A stretch of 64,000 nt of DNA from Xylogone sp. PMI_703 (GCA_021399445.1 JAJTUQ010000002.1:7936001-8000000), one strand, 5' to 3'; positions 23,559 through 36,496 are shown, counted from the stretch's first letter. Made by a program: numbers and translations. Notes: generated by a model not told the origin, from the sequence alone.

Positions 23559-24684
23559 CTTTTGATAGAGGGAGCCAGACAATGAGTTGCATGTAGGAAT
23601 TCGTAATACAATATAGATTTTCAACTTCGAGTAGACCCCCATGTTCCTCCCAAATCTCCAGCTAGGGCTAACCATCCTTGAACCGACAGCACGCCTCGAT
23701 CGAGTTGACAGACCGGTACAGTCATCTGCATCTAGCTACACCAGAGAGAGACTACTGTAACAGTTACATACCCCAACGTCTTTCTTCTCTACGTACGATC
23801 AGTGTCATAGCAAAATGAGAAGAAGGCCGGATGACGTCCAGAGCCATGTTTGTCGCATGGATTCACATGTTCTTTGCTCGAGTTGTGGCACGCCATGTTC
23901 GCCTCCTGCACCAGTAATGGCAGCCTGGGGAGGAAAGGAAAGGAAACCTTGGAAGGTGCAGGAAAGAGATTTTCCCAGCTGAGGGACTATTAATAAGAAT
24001 CGCGGCTACAGGCCAGTCGACACAGCAGGGTTGGGCATCCGCGGATAATGCGACAGAGGCAATTCAAGAAGATCCAGCCCCGACGGACTAGGCCAGAGAC
24101 CGGTCTCCCCCAATTGGCAGGCCATGCCGCGGTTGAGGGCAGGATTTGCAGCAGAATCCGTGGCACTCTCGCATTGCCCAATTCCACAGAGTTATGTTGG
24201 GCTCTTGCCCTCTCTCTCTGTGCTCCTCTATCCCATCTCTGTCCCTTCTCTCTCCCACCTCTATGGCTACAAAGAGAAGCGAGAGCGTGGCGGGGCGCAC
24301 TGCGGAGGTATCTCCGGCCCTCTAGGCCAAGGAACCATGCCTTAACACGGGGCTACGTCAGATTGCTGTGGATGGTATTTATTAGTATTTAGGTTAGCCA
24401 GACCTGCACGTATTCACGTTGGAAGGTCTCTAGCTGGTGATGGCAATGAAACAGGTCGCAATCTGAACCTCAACGATCCTCAGTTCTTTCTTCGAAGTCG
24501 CACCGCCCTGGTGTCTGCTATATCGAAGCCGCACGCATCGCCTACCGAAGTCTCCCGAGTCCACCGCGCCCGCCCAACGATGCTTTGATGAAACAACTCG
24601 CTGACGGATGTGGCAAGCCGGGAATCAAAGTACGATACCTTTCATCGTCAATCAATCCGTCACGTGAGCAGGATCACATATCAC
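23559..24684. other. Intergenic region
   Basis: 1.13 kb between the CoA-transferase stop and the regulator start. It includes C/T-rich stretches at about 24190-24270 that fit a fungal promoter. Open frames at 24048-24392 have low-complexity composition and no domain. Confidence 0.45.
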
Positions 24685-27292
24685 ATGGAGGCTACAAGGA
24701 GAGAGTCCATATCCGATGCTGCAGAAAGTAGTCAGACGAAACGGGTCACCGCTTCGCAGGTACGTACCTGCCTTCTCCCTGCCTTCACTGCCAAGTACTG
24801 TGCTAAGGTCTGCTAGGCTTGCGAACGATGTCGAGCACGAAAAACCCGATGTGATGAGAAGCGGCCACGATGTAGTCTATGTGAGAGGATGGACATGACT
24901 TGCGTATATCGTGAGCCAAAGCCGACGAAGTGAGTCGAAATACAACCTGCAGCTGAAACAGGGGATTTTTAACTGTACTCTTTGCAAGACTGCTTTCTAA
25001 AATGAAGGACCCATACTCAGATTATACGTAGAAAGGACCAGACCCTGGTGATGATACTTCAACAATTGGAATTGCTCAACCACAAGGTCGACGGCATCGG
25101 CTCACGATTCGAACAAGCCGCTGCCGACAATCCCACAACCGCTGAGGAAAGGGGGGCCGACTGGGTGCCCACTCAAATACCTCACCGACAAGTCCCCAGT
25201 GCTGGCTCATTGCCAATGAGCTCCGATCGACCCAACCTATCTTCATTTGCTATCCCGCATACAGTGAACATCGAAGGGCATAACATCCTAACATGGGCGG
25301 CGGTAAGAGATGCACTGGGGAGAGAAATTGGTGAGCTCCCTTATAAGGAGGGAATGGAGGCACCCTCTGCCAAATGGCTTGCAGATGTGTCGGAGATCTA
25401 TAGTACACCCGTTACGATAGACCCTCGTATCGATATTATCAGTGATGGCACTCATGGACCCTTCAGCCCAAGTCGCTCGGTTTACTTGGCTCAGGACCGC
25501 ATTTACGAGTGGTGCTTGACGTACTTCCACTCGTTCCACTGCATGTTCCCGATCATTGACCGAGCAACTTTTGAGACCATCCTGTTACCTCGTTGTCAGC
25601 AACATTCGTTCGACGAGAACGACGAGGCTTCAGCCCTGGTTCTTTTGGTGATGACGCTGGGCATCCTTGCGGAAGAAGGAACAATTGGCAAACCACTCAC
25701 GGGAGCTCATACGGGAATGATTGGAGGAACTGTAGAAAGGCCACCTGGCCATATCTTTTTACATGAGGCAATGCGAAGGATGGGTGTAATGCTGTCACAT
25801 CATACCATGATTAGCTTACAGTGCCATATCTTATGCGCGTAAGTTACATATTTGTCCCTAAGTCAGTAATTCTCACCATCTATATGTGCTAAATACCTAC
25901 CAGGATATATTTTGCTCAATGCTCAAAGAATATGGTAAAACCCACCTCGATCCTCGGACTTCGCGACATATAATAATATGGATTAGGAATACTGGCGTAT
26001 GACACAGCTAAGCTGTACTATATGCAGGAACCTTGTTCTCATGTATGTTTTGACGGCAAGTGCTGTTTATGGACTTTTACTGAGATCATGTATAGGACAT
26101 ATGGCTGGGGGACCTTCGAGAGTGATATGATCAGCCGATTGTTCTGGATGTGCATGGTGTTGGAAAGGTAGATGCACCTCGGCTCTTCTAAAAGACAAAC
26201 AAAGCTAATCACGGATGCCTGTTTCAGTGGACCGGTTGGGGAACTCGGCCTCAAACGTTCGGCACTATTCGAATTGCAGGACTCTATCCCTCTTCCATCA
26301 TTTACAACCGCAACAGGGGATTTACCTGAAACGGACCGTGAGTCGTTTCTCCAGTACCACTTTTTGGCTCAAATTACCCTACGGTCCTTAATAGACCGTA
26401 TAAACAGCGCCTTGAAAATATACCGTAAGTATGAAACCGGGTTGGGGGTTGTACCTAATCAGGGGCGCTGCAAATGCTAACGACGTGCTAGGCAATCCTT
26501 TTGAGACCGAGTCCACTTTTACAGATGCACTTGTTCAGGAACTATTTACGCAATTGCAACGGTGGCGTAACCATTTACCATTACCGTTACAATGGACGCA
26601 TGCCACAGCTCTTGAAGTTTCTCCCGAGTTGGATGACCCCGCGATGATCATTCTGAAATCCGACGGAATAATATACTGCATGATCAATGTCGACTTGATC
26701 CTTACCGCATCCCTCCAAACACGGTACAAATACACCGAATACTTGATTTGGCGTCCATACATTTACAAGGCTCTGCATTCCGAAGCCTTGGTTACTGACC
26801 AGGATTTACGCGGCTGCGAGAGAGCTATTTTGGTTAGCAACTATGTGTGACAGACAAATTTTCCTCGCAGCGCTAATCTTAATAATAGGCATGTACGCAA
26901 TGGCCGTTAACACTTCCACTATTCCAGGAGAGGAAGCGTCTTCTCCCTCATCTCTTTGAGTACAGCCACACGTAAGTAACCTCACTCATATCGAATAAAT
27001 CCGACCTTAATATTTTCATTGTAGCTTTTTCGGGATCCTGGTGTTGCTACATATCTGCTCATCCAGCAAAATCATCCGACCTCTACTTGACGTACAAGAA
27101 ACCCATGATCTTGTAGAAATTAGTCAGACACTGCTTCTACAATGGCTATCTGATATGAAAAGTGCACACCCAGTCGCTAAGTGGGGCTGGCAACTCATAC
27201 GTCTGCTTTACGCCGACCATGTGGTTGTTAAGACAGCCGACGACTTGGACTTGGTGGAGATGAGTGAGGAAGCAATTATAGAGACCACTTAG
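24685..27292 (+). CDS. Zn(II)2Cys6 transcription factor with fungal-specific TF domain
   Basis: Ten exons (24685-24759, 24817-24929, 25032-25838, 25904-25934, 25987-26042, 26096-26167, 26228-26424, 26492-26832, 26889-26971, 27025-27292) join in phase to 680 aa. Exon 2 carries a complete binuclear zinc cluster: C27-x2-C30-x6-C37-x6-C44-x2-C47-x6-C54, with the basic RARKTR inside. A coiled coil follows (LQQLELLNHKVDGIGSRFE). The middle region (YEWCLTYFHSFHCMFPIIDRATFE onward) is the PF04082-type domain, as in xylanase or amylase regulators. It is nuclear and probably binds CGG-type repeats. It lies between the CoA-transferase and the fumarase-superfamily gene, so it is a good candidate for their pathway-specific activator (inference). 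The first ATG in frame is used; the frame further upstream has only a GTG. Confidence 0.9.
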
Positions 27293-27680
27293 GTTTTAGC
27301 TTCAATAGATACTCGTTTCAAATCAATGCTCTTACGGTTCTGGCTTGAGACTGGGCGTTGGTAGGCTTTATCCGTGGGTTGATACCCTTATTTTGCGGCT
27401 ATGTCTGCACATATTTCTCCACGGGCATTTTGTAAGCTAGATATAGGGCCACAAATTAGGAGGGTTTCTCGAGTCGATTTCCATACTCATGATAAACTGT
27501 TATATAAAAGTCATTTAGGTACATCTCTAGTGGTCAAATTTCCAAGTTATTTAACCATGTAGATACACTATCATAGAGGAATAAAGATCCAGAGAGTATG
27601 TTTTAACTTTTCAAAATGAATTATATTTCTATTTTAAATTTCGTTAATATAACACCCATTTCCAGGGACTGATTTCGTTT
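27293..27680. other. Convergent 3' intergenic region
   Basis: 389-bp AT-rich spacer between the regulator and the fumarase-superfamily gene. It contains only the presumed 3' UTRs. Confidence 0.5.
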
Positions 27681-29254
27681 TTATTTCTCAGACAGCGCCA
27701 AGGTATCGTCAACCATCCTCCCTGCAGCACCCAAATAATTCAATGGATCACACAACCCTTCAAGCTCTTTCTCTTGAATACTCTTAACTACCTGATCATT
27801 TCCCTTCAGAACCTCAAACAGAGTCTTCTTTTCCTCAATAGCAGTCTTGCAAGCTTCATACACTACATCATGCGCAGTCTGTCGTCCCATGTAGGGTGCC
27901 AATCCCATCATGACTGCCTCGCCAACAATCAAACCTCTTGTGCTGTGCAGATTGCGCAGCATAGCCTCTTTGTCAACCACCAGGCCGCTGAGGGCAAAGT
28001 CAGCTTGGTGGAGAGCACCAACGGCGATGACGAAGGACTCGGGAATGGCAACCCATTCGAGATGCCATGGCCCAGAAGCACGCTCAAAATCCGCGACCAT
28101 TCCATCCAGTACCAAGCTAGCGTTGCTGCGGAGGAGTTTGCTGGCTGCGAGGATTACCTCTGAGCTGATCGGATTGCGTTTCTGAGGCATAGTCGAAGAG
28201 GCACCGCGGTGAGGGACGAAAGGTTCCGCAACCTCACCTAGCTCATTCGAACTCATTATAATTAAGTCTAAGGCTACCTTGCCTAATGTACCACCCATAA
28301 GTGCCAGGAAGTTGGTGATCTCCGCTACCCCGTCCCGGGCCACATGCCATGTGATCGCTGGATCAACAAGGCCAGTCTCGCGGGCGAGCTCCGCTCGGAC
28401 TTTGACGCCCTCGTCGCCGCTACCTAAACTTGCGAGTGTGCCCGCGGCACCACCGTACTGAACAAGTAGGGCTCGAGGCTTCAACTGCCGCAGTCGCTCA
28501 CGGTGTCTATAGAAGCCTGAAAGCCAGACAGCAGCCTTGTAGCCAAAAGTAACGGGAAGAGCATGCTGGAGATGTGTTCGACCTGCCATTGCATCGTCAC
28601 GGTACTCCTTGGCGAGCTTCTCGAGGCTAGCAATAACATCGTTAAGCTTAGATTCGACAATATCCAAACCGGCCTTCATCTGCAAAACTGATGCTGTATC
28701 CATGATATCCTGCGTTGTAGCTCCCCAATGGACGTACTTGCCATTCTCGGACCCGCAGATGGATGATAATTGTCGTACTAATGGCAGGATTGGGTAGCCA
28801 ACAATGTCTGTTTCGTTGCGGAGGCGGTCTAAGTCCAGAGCTTTGGTATTGGAAGAACATGATTCTGTGATCGCGTTCCCTACTGCGGCAGGGATAACGC
28901 CCACGGTTGACTGGGCGCGAGCGAGGGCTGTTTCGACGTCGATGCAACGAGAGATGTAAGCTTCATCGCTGAAGACCTAGGGGGATGTGAGCTTTCTTAA
29001 TATCCAATTTAAGGATTTCTTTCTTTCTTTTTATAGAAATTGAGCTCGGCAAATCTGAAGAGAGAGTACACCACCTTTCTAATCTCATCGGTACCGAACA
29101 AGTTGCGGAAGATGACCGAGTCAATTGCACTGACAGACCCGATGGATCTTGAACTCTGTCTGAGTGTCAATTGCAGTCTTAGTCGACTTTGTCGAGTTGG
29201 TTGTGATATGCTCGCGCGAGCGAGTTGACGAGAAAGAGCACGCACAGTGAACAT
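27681..29254 (-). CDS. Fumarase/aspartase-superfamily enzyme (carboxymuconate cycloisomerase / adenylosuccinate-lyase-like), probably mitochondrial
   Basis: Two exons (29254-29075, 28976-27681), 491 aa. Residues 1-40 (MFTVRALSRQLARASISQPT and on) are Arg/Ser/Gln/Leu-rich with no acids: a strong mitochondrial presequence, absent from housekeeping adenylosuccinate lyase. The lyase fold shows GATTQDIMDTA, GRTHLQHALPVTFG and the superfamily signature GASSTMPQKRNP with the flexible serine loop. Members eliminate fumarate-like products or cycloisomerise 3-carboxy-cis,cis-muconate, and fungal trans-aconitate decarboxylase is a relative of similar length. I cannot choose between these from sequence. 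Together with the CoA-transferase and the regulator across the 389-bp spacer, it looks like part of a mitochondrial acid-catabolic module. Confidence 0.88.
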
Positions 29255-30916
29255 ATTAGCGGCTATTACTCTTGTGATCTATCTTCTTCTTCCGTCTCTC
29301 TTCTCCAGTTATTTCTACGTCAATTAGCGCACCGGCCCTCCAGTCCCTCGATTTATTAAACCACTGGTTGTGGTTTCAATTCCTGGAATTCTATCAAGAT
29401 ATCTTAGTGATATCACTGGAATTGCACTTGGTATGATAAAAGAGATAGAATTTAAAAAAAGTTTTATCAAAAGAAGCAATTGCCGTCGACATCGACGATA
29501 TCGATAATAGTTTTGCAGGGTCCTTAAACACCCCCGCATTGATCATTACTTAGCGTCTAGTGGGGCCCAGGGGAAATCGGAATCGTTTGATTTTAGAGCG
29601 CCTGGTATGCAAACCAGATCCAGAAGGCAAGCCTCAACATTACCATTGGACAATTACATAGGCTCTCATGCAGCGCACCTCATCATGATTATCACAGTTC
29701 TTGCAAGTATGTTGATATATCACCCAGACTTAAGACGCAGAATGGCCATTGAAATACTGGTAATCAAATGCCAAATACCGCGGCAGTGCGGGAAAAGTCC
29801 GGCACGCAAACGGCTGCGGAAGATGATCCTGGGGCTACTCCGAGCCTCTTTCTCCGCCTTCGTCGCAGTACTGGTAAAAAAAAAGCTGTGTCTTTGCTCT
29901 GTACCTGTCATGAGCATGTGGGACAACCATCCGAGCTTTCCCCAGACCATAGTACCTAGGGCTATCCACGTGATTCCGGTAGGGCTGGTAGGAGACCCCA
30001 CATAAGGGACCCTTTTACGTGGGCGAACGCTGAACTGACTATTGCTACGGGCTTCCCGCCACTGCAATACCCTGTAGCTACAAGGCTTTAACCACAGCCG
30101 CGGATTTTTGGATTTGCTTTTGCATTTGTGCTCTTTGTGGCTGGTCTATGCAGGAGCGCTGTTGATTATAATATTTCTCAGAATTAGATACATGTGCCCG
30201 TTTGCTCAACTTAGCTGGGCACTGAAGAGAAATGTATAGGTGGTAATCTAGTGTCCGAGAAACACGATTGTGTGAGTGTTATTTCAACCTCTCAATGGTC
30301 TCAGCAAACATCTAGCCTTAGAGCAAATATATTAAACTATTAGCTGGTATGACAAGCGGTTGGTTGAATGTAGTCACCTATGGCTGTGGCGACTTTTGTT
30401 GGCGATTATTATAGGAGCACCCTTAGCAGTTGATAGAAGCTGGTCAAGCCAGGTTATAAGCTCTGACTTCAGACTACAAGCCGCTGACTAGGGTCCCTGT
30501 CTCTGTACTTATACACCACGGCTATATAGAGATATTTATTTGTTTCTTTTATACCCATCGGTCGAAATTTCCTGCTTATTATCTTTTCAATCTCTAGTGC
30601 ACAAGGTGCATACTAATCGTTTCCTATAACGGTACTATTTTTACCGTCCAAGTGACATCAACCTTAATACACATAGTACTACACTTGTTGTACACCCTCT
30701 TAAACCGGATTATGCTCCTCTAGAATAAAAGGTAGCTGTGGATCACCTCACACGGAATGGCATTAATTAATCTTAAAGCTGGAATAATTGGTCAAACTAT
30801 GCTGTTGAAGCCGATATCATATATACTAAGGTCATTTTGAAACTGCAAGGCTTGAGGTATACGCCATTAGAAATCACAACCTAGCTAATCAGACAACCAC
30901 CATCAAGTCTCTATCC
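29255..30916. other. Intergenic region
   Basis: 1.66 kb, AT-rich apart from 29720-30070. Open frames on both strands at 29607-30067 show no domain. The left edge is the promoter of the fumarase-superfamily gene and the right edge the 3' UTR of the dioxygenase. Confidence 0.45.
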
Positions 30917-32187
30917 CTAATCCAAAAATGTTTTTGGAACATCAGGACCCCAAACCGCAAGTGCCTCATCCCCAGCAGGTCCCCAGCCAATGGGCGTTTC
31001 TTCAGTCACTAAATCACCATCCGCATAATGTTCAATCATATTTCCTGTCGGATCCCACCAGTAATCGAAAATCTGACTACCAAGAATGTGTCGTCCCACG
31101 CCCCACATAATATTGTACCCTTTCTGCTCCAACCACTGATGACCGAGGTTCTGAGTGTCGAAGTCGTGGACTTCAAACGAGCAATGGTGGACGTGCGAGG
31201 TAGGATTTGTGGACAGGAACAAAGTGTGGTGGTCGGTACACTCGGTGCCACGATCGATGTGCATGAACACCGCGACATCTTTCCGCTTGGATGGATCATC
31301 ATTCTCATCCACGTAGAGAAAGTCAGTCGGTGCGAAATTGAAATTGCGTGTGTAGAAGTCAAGCTCTGATTTGAAGTCCTTGATGCAGAGACCAAAATGA
31401 CCTAGCTTATGCACTGCAGCAGGACCGGGCGTGAAACGTTGGTAGCCTCGTACACGGGGCTTTTCCGACTCGTAGTTGTATACTAGATTGGGTGGATAGG
31501 CAACATCATCCTTGAGAACTTGACCGTAAATGAGGTTGATTGGAAAACCTTCGGGGTCGATGATAGTTAACATGAAGCCTCCGCCGGGGGCGTTGTCGAG
31601 TTTGGTGATTTCGCCTGCGCCTGGTAGTTTTTGTGCCCTGAGTTAAGATGAGCGAAAGAACATGAAAACAAGTACCAAAAGATCATGGGAAAAAAAAGAA
31701 GGGGGGACTTAGCCAGATAATAAATGTTAAACTTACTTTTCTAACTCAGCCATGCTCTCGACCAAGAAGGTCCCTCCCAAGTATTTCTTCTCTCCCTTCT
31801 TTGCATAGTAGACGTAGGGATCTGGACCGTAGCCCTCATACCACACCTCATCATCCGTCCTGTTAACTACTGTCATTCCAAAATCTTGAAGAAATGTGGT
31901 GATTATATCGAGATCAGGGTGCTGATACCGCATGTGAGAGATTCTCACAATCTTGACCTGCTTCGAGCGGTCGATGCCGACTTTCTTCTGCCAATCTCGC
32001 AGCTTGACATCGGATTTGACAGCTTCGTGTTCCGCGACGGTCGCGCCACGGTTCGGTTTGGGATGCTCAAGAGCGGTCTTTTTAGCAAAATGTGGTTAGA
32101 ATGTTAATGTGTCCTTTTTAATTTACAAAATTATATCCAGAATCGCATTCAGAGCACTCTTACCTGGGACATAACAGCTGTCGCCAT
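30917..32187 (-). CDS. Extradiol-type dioxygenase / VOC-fold metalloenzyme
   Basis: Three exons (32187-32164, 32077-31737, 31637-30917), 361 aa. Two vicinal-oxygen-chelate domains can be read: an N-terminal one starting VRISHMRYQHPDLD and a C-terminal one starting KLGHFGLCIKDFKSELDFY. The expected metal ligands are visible in the second (His in LGHFGL at about 202, His in HVHHCSFEV at about 272, Glu in GNMIEHYADGD near the end), as in catechol 2,3-dioxygenase/metapyrocatechase. The family opens catechol-like rings next to the two hydroxyls using Fe(II). The 8-residue first exon (ATAVMSQ after Met) is supported by phase and by an N-terminus (EHPKPN...DVKLRDW) usual in the fungal group. It may act with the nearby acid-catabolic enzymes, but that is inference. 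Confidence 0.87.
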
Positions 32188-34915
32188 TGCGTCTGTTTTC
32201 TCTGGCTTCTCGTTCCTTTGGGTGGGTTTATGTGGGGTGCATCCACCTGCAAGAGAATAGATATCCTTCTCTGTGGCTCGATTCTCTTGATGTGATGAAA
32301 GAGATGTAATTATCAATAACAGTAAATCGTGTATCCAGCGATTGTGAAGATGACTAGGAAAATGTAGAAAGAATGGGAATCTGGGGTTTCGGCCTAGAAG
32401 AAGACGCCTCTGTGCGGAGATAACTGGTTGAAGCCACGGAGAATGCGGGGCGGTCGGAATAAGCGCGAGCCCTATAGAGCGGAGATGAGGGTAGCTCTTT
32501 TCCTCTTTGCCTCTTACGTCCCTCTTTTGTGCGAAGTAAGTTACTCGACGATGAGTGGTGCAACTGCTGCCCATCCATCTTATGAAATAATACTGCGCAG
32601 TGCAGTCCCTCTAAACGCGGGACGCTTTGTGTGCCGTGGGCCTTGTCCCGCAAGATAGAAAGAAGCTCTGCGGGACGCTCGCTGAATGCATACCAATATT
32701 CATCAATTGTGTCCGGAATCTTGGTCATTAAGCTCGTCATCTGTGCTTAGTCCAGCTGAGTATCGTTTTGTTGTGTGATGTAGTTTCTGTAGAGTCTTAG
32801 GGTTCTTGCTATAGTTGAAATGTGGTTCTGGGATACATACTGTTGTACTGTTGTGGGTAACTAAATGCCCCACATGTCTTCCATTCTCGCCCTGCGTGAT
32901 AATTTATCCGCGTGAGCTATTCATTGGCTTGATTTCCTCTGAGTTACCGGTTTATGCGGGAAAGGCCACCAACGTCTACGGTGTGACGTTAATCTACCGG
33001 TAAGCCATGGTCCTAGCCGCACTTCAGGTTGAGGTAGAATCTCCTAGGACCAATTTAACTATAAGATGATGGTTAGCTTCTAGCCCTATCTGCCTCGGGT
33101 ATAGATGATTTAATCTCTGTTTTCAAAGTAGCTCTTAGAAACGTTGGAAATAACTTACCAAGACTTATAGTATTCGGCTAGAGCCCTCGAGCTCAAGTCC
33201 TTCCTCTGGTCCACCTGACCATTTGATATTATATAATCGTGAAGTGGGAGAAACTTTCTTGATTTTCCTCCTCCCAGCTAAGCTCTCTAATCATTCTGTT
33301 AATTTATAATCCTTGGCTCATTCTCTTTACCATACTTCCAAATGGCAAGATAATGTTAGACAATTATGGCTTTTATACAATGTGCGATATATGGTTGAAT
33401 TAGATCAACTATTGGATCAGACCACCATAAAGTGGTCAAGCAGAACCATATATAGCGACAAAGTGCTCTGTATGCGGGGATCTAAATACAGCTCCCAAAC
33501 TCCGAATAGCCAAGACATACTATCGATATACTCCCACAATACGTAGTACAACGTAACACTGTAGTTATAGTATACTAATTGTGTTATATGGGAGTTGGCT
33601 CTATTCTTACGTACAGGGGTAAGAGATACAGTGAAGCTTACAGCTCCCACCACACCCGATTAAGTCTAGTATACGCATATATGACTTTCACGAGATGGAA
33701 GGAACTAACACGTACTTCGAAGGCCGAATTTCTAACAAATGGGATAACCAACAAAATTCAATCATTATGTTCCGTTCTATTGTAACTCATCTAATATCTA
33801 CATGACCTATAGGGTCACTAATATGGTATCATTTATAAGATACAGATAAAAGGGGTTCGGTTATTAATAACCATAACTTTAGTAGTACTAGTTTCCCATT
33901 CATTGGTTGCCATTGGCAAGGTATAATATAACTTGTGAGGTTTCTTCTTTCTCGCTATATTATATGTTCTGGACGACAGACCAACTCCGCGTATTGTTGA
34001 AGATCAAACATATGGAGGCGCATGATTTTAAGGCTGTTGGAATGCTGTGCTTCTGTATGATACACCACGAAGCATATAGTACGTGTATATAGTACAATTA
34101 AGATCAGACACCTCCTACGTGGCTTTTGCTTTAATTACTATAACTAGGAAGGTTGGTTTTTGTATTAATTGCGCTTGAATGACTGCGGGAGGTCATGGAT
34201 TTACCAAACACAGGGTGACTGAACCATAATACCTGGAGCGTTGGAATAATTTGAGTCTTTGAATTATTCACATCGAAGTATTGCTTGCAGTGAAAGCAAC
34301 CAAGTGATCTCACTCCGATTCAAAAGTAATCCTATATCGTCTTTTTACACACCTTTTAATATATCAGCTAAGAAACCAAACGATAATTTAGAGTCAATGT
34401 CTTCGAGGGACACCCAGTGGATATTATGTTCCTCCAGTTATACCAGTCATAGTCATTGAAGCATATAAAAATACAGGATTTCTTCTGGGTTCCTGTAATT
34501 GGATAGCTCAGGCGTAACAACGCTCAGACCAATCCCATGGCTGCTGCCGAATTTAGAGGCGGGTCTTCCGTGCCTCATTGTTATTGGGACGTGCCTCGAG
34601 CGTGCATATGGGTACCCGCAAGCACTAGGCCCGATGTAGTAGCATGTCTCCCAAGAGGGCGTAGTGCATTTCTGCCGGACCTGCTCGCAGCAACATATTA
34701 GTCGGCACTGCCGTCCTCCAGTCGAGTTTACTCTGCCTTGGAGCGCATATCTGGTCATACACTACTACTTCAAGGCATATGCCTCCACAGCTTGGCTTCA
34801 GGCCCTCGTTATTGTCATCTTTTGGATCAGACCCAATACTAGTCGATCACTTTGTTGGACCAGTAAAGCAGAGTGGACAGCAACACAAAGCTTTACAGGC
34901 AGTTACGATGCTGTC
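32188..34915. other. Long AT-rich intergenic region
   Basis: 2.7 kb with no supportable gene. 32188-32760 is the upstream region of the dioxygenase gene. 33060-34500 is AT-rich with many short frames and no domain. The stretch 34500-34915 is open in the frame of the following regulator-like gene but lacks an ATG, so I treat it as 5' UTR/promoter. Confidence 0.45.
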
Positions 34916-36496
34916 ATGACCATGGGTGAGAATTTAGGCAGATCGAGCTTTCTCTTCGTGAATAAGACCAGTTCATCCGACGTCCTGACTCGGAGCTACA
35001 AGACGGATGAGAGGTTCACCATCTTAAGCCATGTGCAGAAGCGAAGACGGCAAAAAGGCAGAGTAGAGAAAACTGAGCCATGGTCAATGTTTACATCATG
35101 TATGATACCAACTCCCCAGGCGCAGTCGACCTCAACCACAGACGAAGCTCAAAAGAGACGGCATGATGCCAATCTAGGTTCATCAGAACTACCCGCAAAG
35201 CCAAGCTCACCACGCTTACCTCACACCTACCCGGCTAATAATGGGGCTGATCCATTTCATTGTACAATTGTGGGAGTCGATGCTTGCACACATTCGATGT
35301 TGCGTTATGCTTTTTCAGAAGTAGCTAAAAAGACATTTCTAGCGGAGGCATTTGCACTACCTAGCGTGCACCCAAATGGACGACCCATGAGGCATGCCTG
35401 TATAATGGATGAGAGGTTGAAACGTTGCGTTGATGATGAGATGCTGATGTATTCAACTCTTGCATATGGCTCAAGTTGTATGGCTTGGTCTGTTGGACAG
35501 TATGAAGACGAAAAGCCTCCTGAGTACTTTACTGGAAAGGCGTTGCAAGCAATGCAGATTCGACTAGCTCTGGGGAATCCAAATCAGCCACCAGATAACT
35601 GGCTACTTCTGTCTATATACGCTTTGACGATTACTGAATTCTGGGGTGCCGTTCCAGAGCTATGGACCAAATGTCCACCGAGATATATCAGCGTCCTGAA
35701 TTCGGATAAACCTAACCGCCTTGAAGCTGCTAGGATCCATATGCGCGCGCTAGTTGATGTGGTTGATAATGCTGGTGGATGGAAGAACATCGATCCATAC
35801 ATCCTAGAAAGTTCGATCCTTGCAGACAAATACTTAGCGATATACCAGATGACTACTCCCGTGATCCCGTTGAACTGGGATCCAGGACCGTTTCCAAAGG
35901 CCAGACAGGACAAATTTCATGTACAACCAGACAATGTTCTTCCACTTCTAGGCAAGAAGCTTTTTAAAATTGCGATGGGCGAGGAATTGGCAGGCATAAT
36001 CAAAGATGTGGTTGGCTTTGCGAGATTAGCACATTGTGCTTGGTCCTGTACGGAGGTGCTAACAGCTCAAGATGAGAACTGGTTATTTTTACGGCATCAA
36101 GCTCTTATGTACCGCCTTTTATCTTTATCTAATCCTCAAGGCATTGAGAACTGCATATGTCTTGCTACGCGACTGTTTTTGCTCAATGCGACAGAATATC
36201 ACGGTGCCTATGTGTCTGCCCGAACCACTCTCCGGCATTTGAAGAAAGCTTTGATCCATGCGCGCTTCTGGGAAGAAGGGTTTGACAACGGAGTCTTGTT
36301 TTGGTGCCTATGTAGCGGCTCCATGTCGCCAGAGCGCTCTGATGAAAAAGAGTGGTCTCATGGTATGCTGGTTAAGTTTTTCAAATCATCAACCTCAGTA
36401 CGGGCCAAGGAGTTCTTTCAGGAAGATCTGGAGGGGTACTTGTTCCTTGCAGAAAAACAAGACACCCAACTTTCTAACTTGATAAACGATCTATGA
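34916..36496 (+). CDS. Fungal-specific regulator-like protein lacking a zinc cluster
   Basis: Single exon, 526 aa from ATG 34916 (or 524 from 34922). The frame stays open upstream, but only from a GTG. The N-terminus reads SFLFVNKTSSS, followed by SHVQKRRRQKGR. This F-x-F-V-N ... SHVxxxRR header is characteristic of the PF11951 (Fungal_trans_2)-like group, in which many members have no DNA-binding domain. The body (about residues 120-520) is an all-helical fold with no enzymatic motif. It could be a co-regulator or a degenerate transcription factor. It lies about 2.4 kb from the NRPS stop and on the far side of the beta-propeller gene, so it may mark the left boundary of the NRPS cluster; direct evidence is absent. 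Confidence 0.75.
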   Translation: MTMGENLGRSSFLFVNKTSSSDVLTRSYKTDERFTILSHVQKRRRQKGRVEKTEPWSMFTSCMIPTPQAQSTSTTDEAQKRRHDANLGSSELPAKPSSPRLPHTYPANNGADPFHCTIVGVDACTHSMLRYAFSEVAKKTFLAEAFALPSVHPNGRPMRHACIMDERLKRCVDDEMLMYSTLAYGSSCMAWSVGQYEDEKPPEYFTGKALQAMQIRLALGNPNQPPDNWLLLSIYALTITEFWGAVPELWTKCPPRYISVLNSDKPNRLEAARIHMRALVDVVDNAGGWKNIDPYILESSILADKYLAIYQMTTPVIPLNWDPGPFPKARQDKFHVQPDNVLPLLGKKLFKIAMGEELAGIIKDVVGFARLAHCAWSCTEVLTAQDENWLFLRHQALMYRLLSLSNPQGIENCICLATRLFLLNATEYHGAYVSARTTLRHLKKALIHARFWEEGFDNGVLFWCLCSGSMSPERSDEKEWSHGMLVKFFKSSTSVRAKEFFQEDLEGYLFLAEKQDTQLSNLINDL

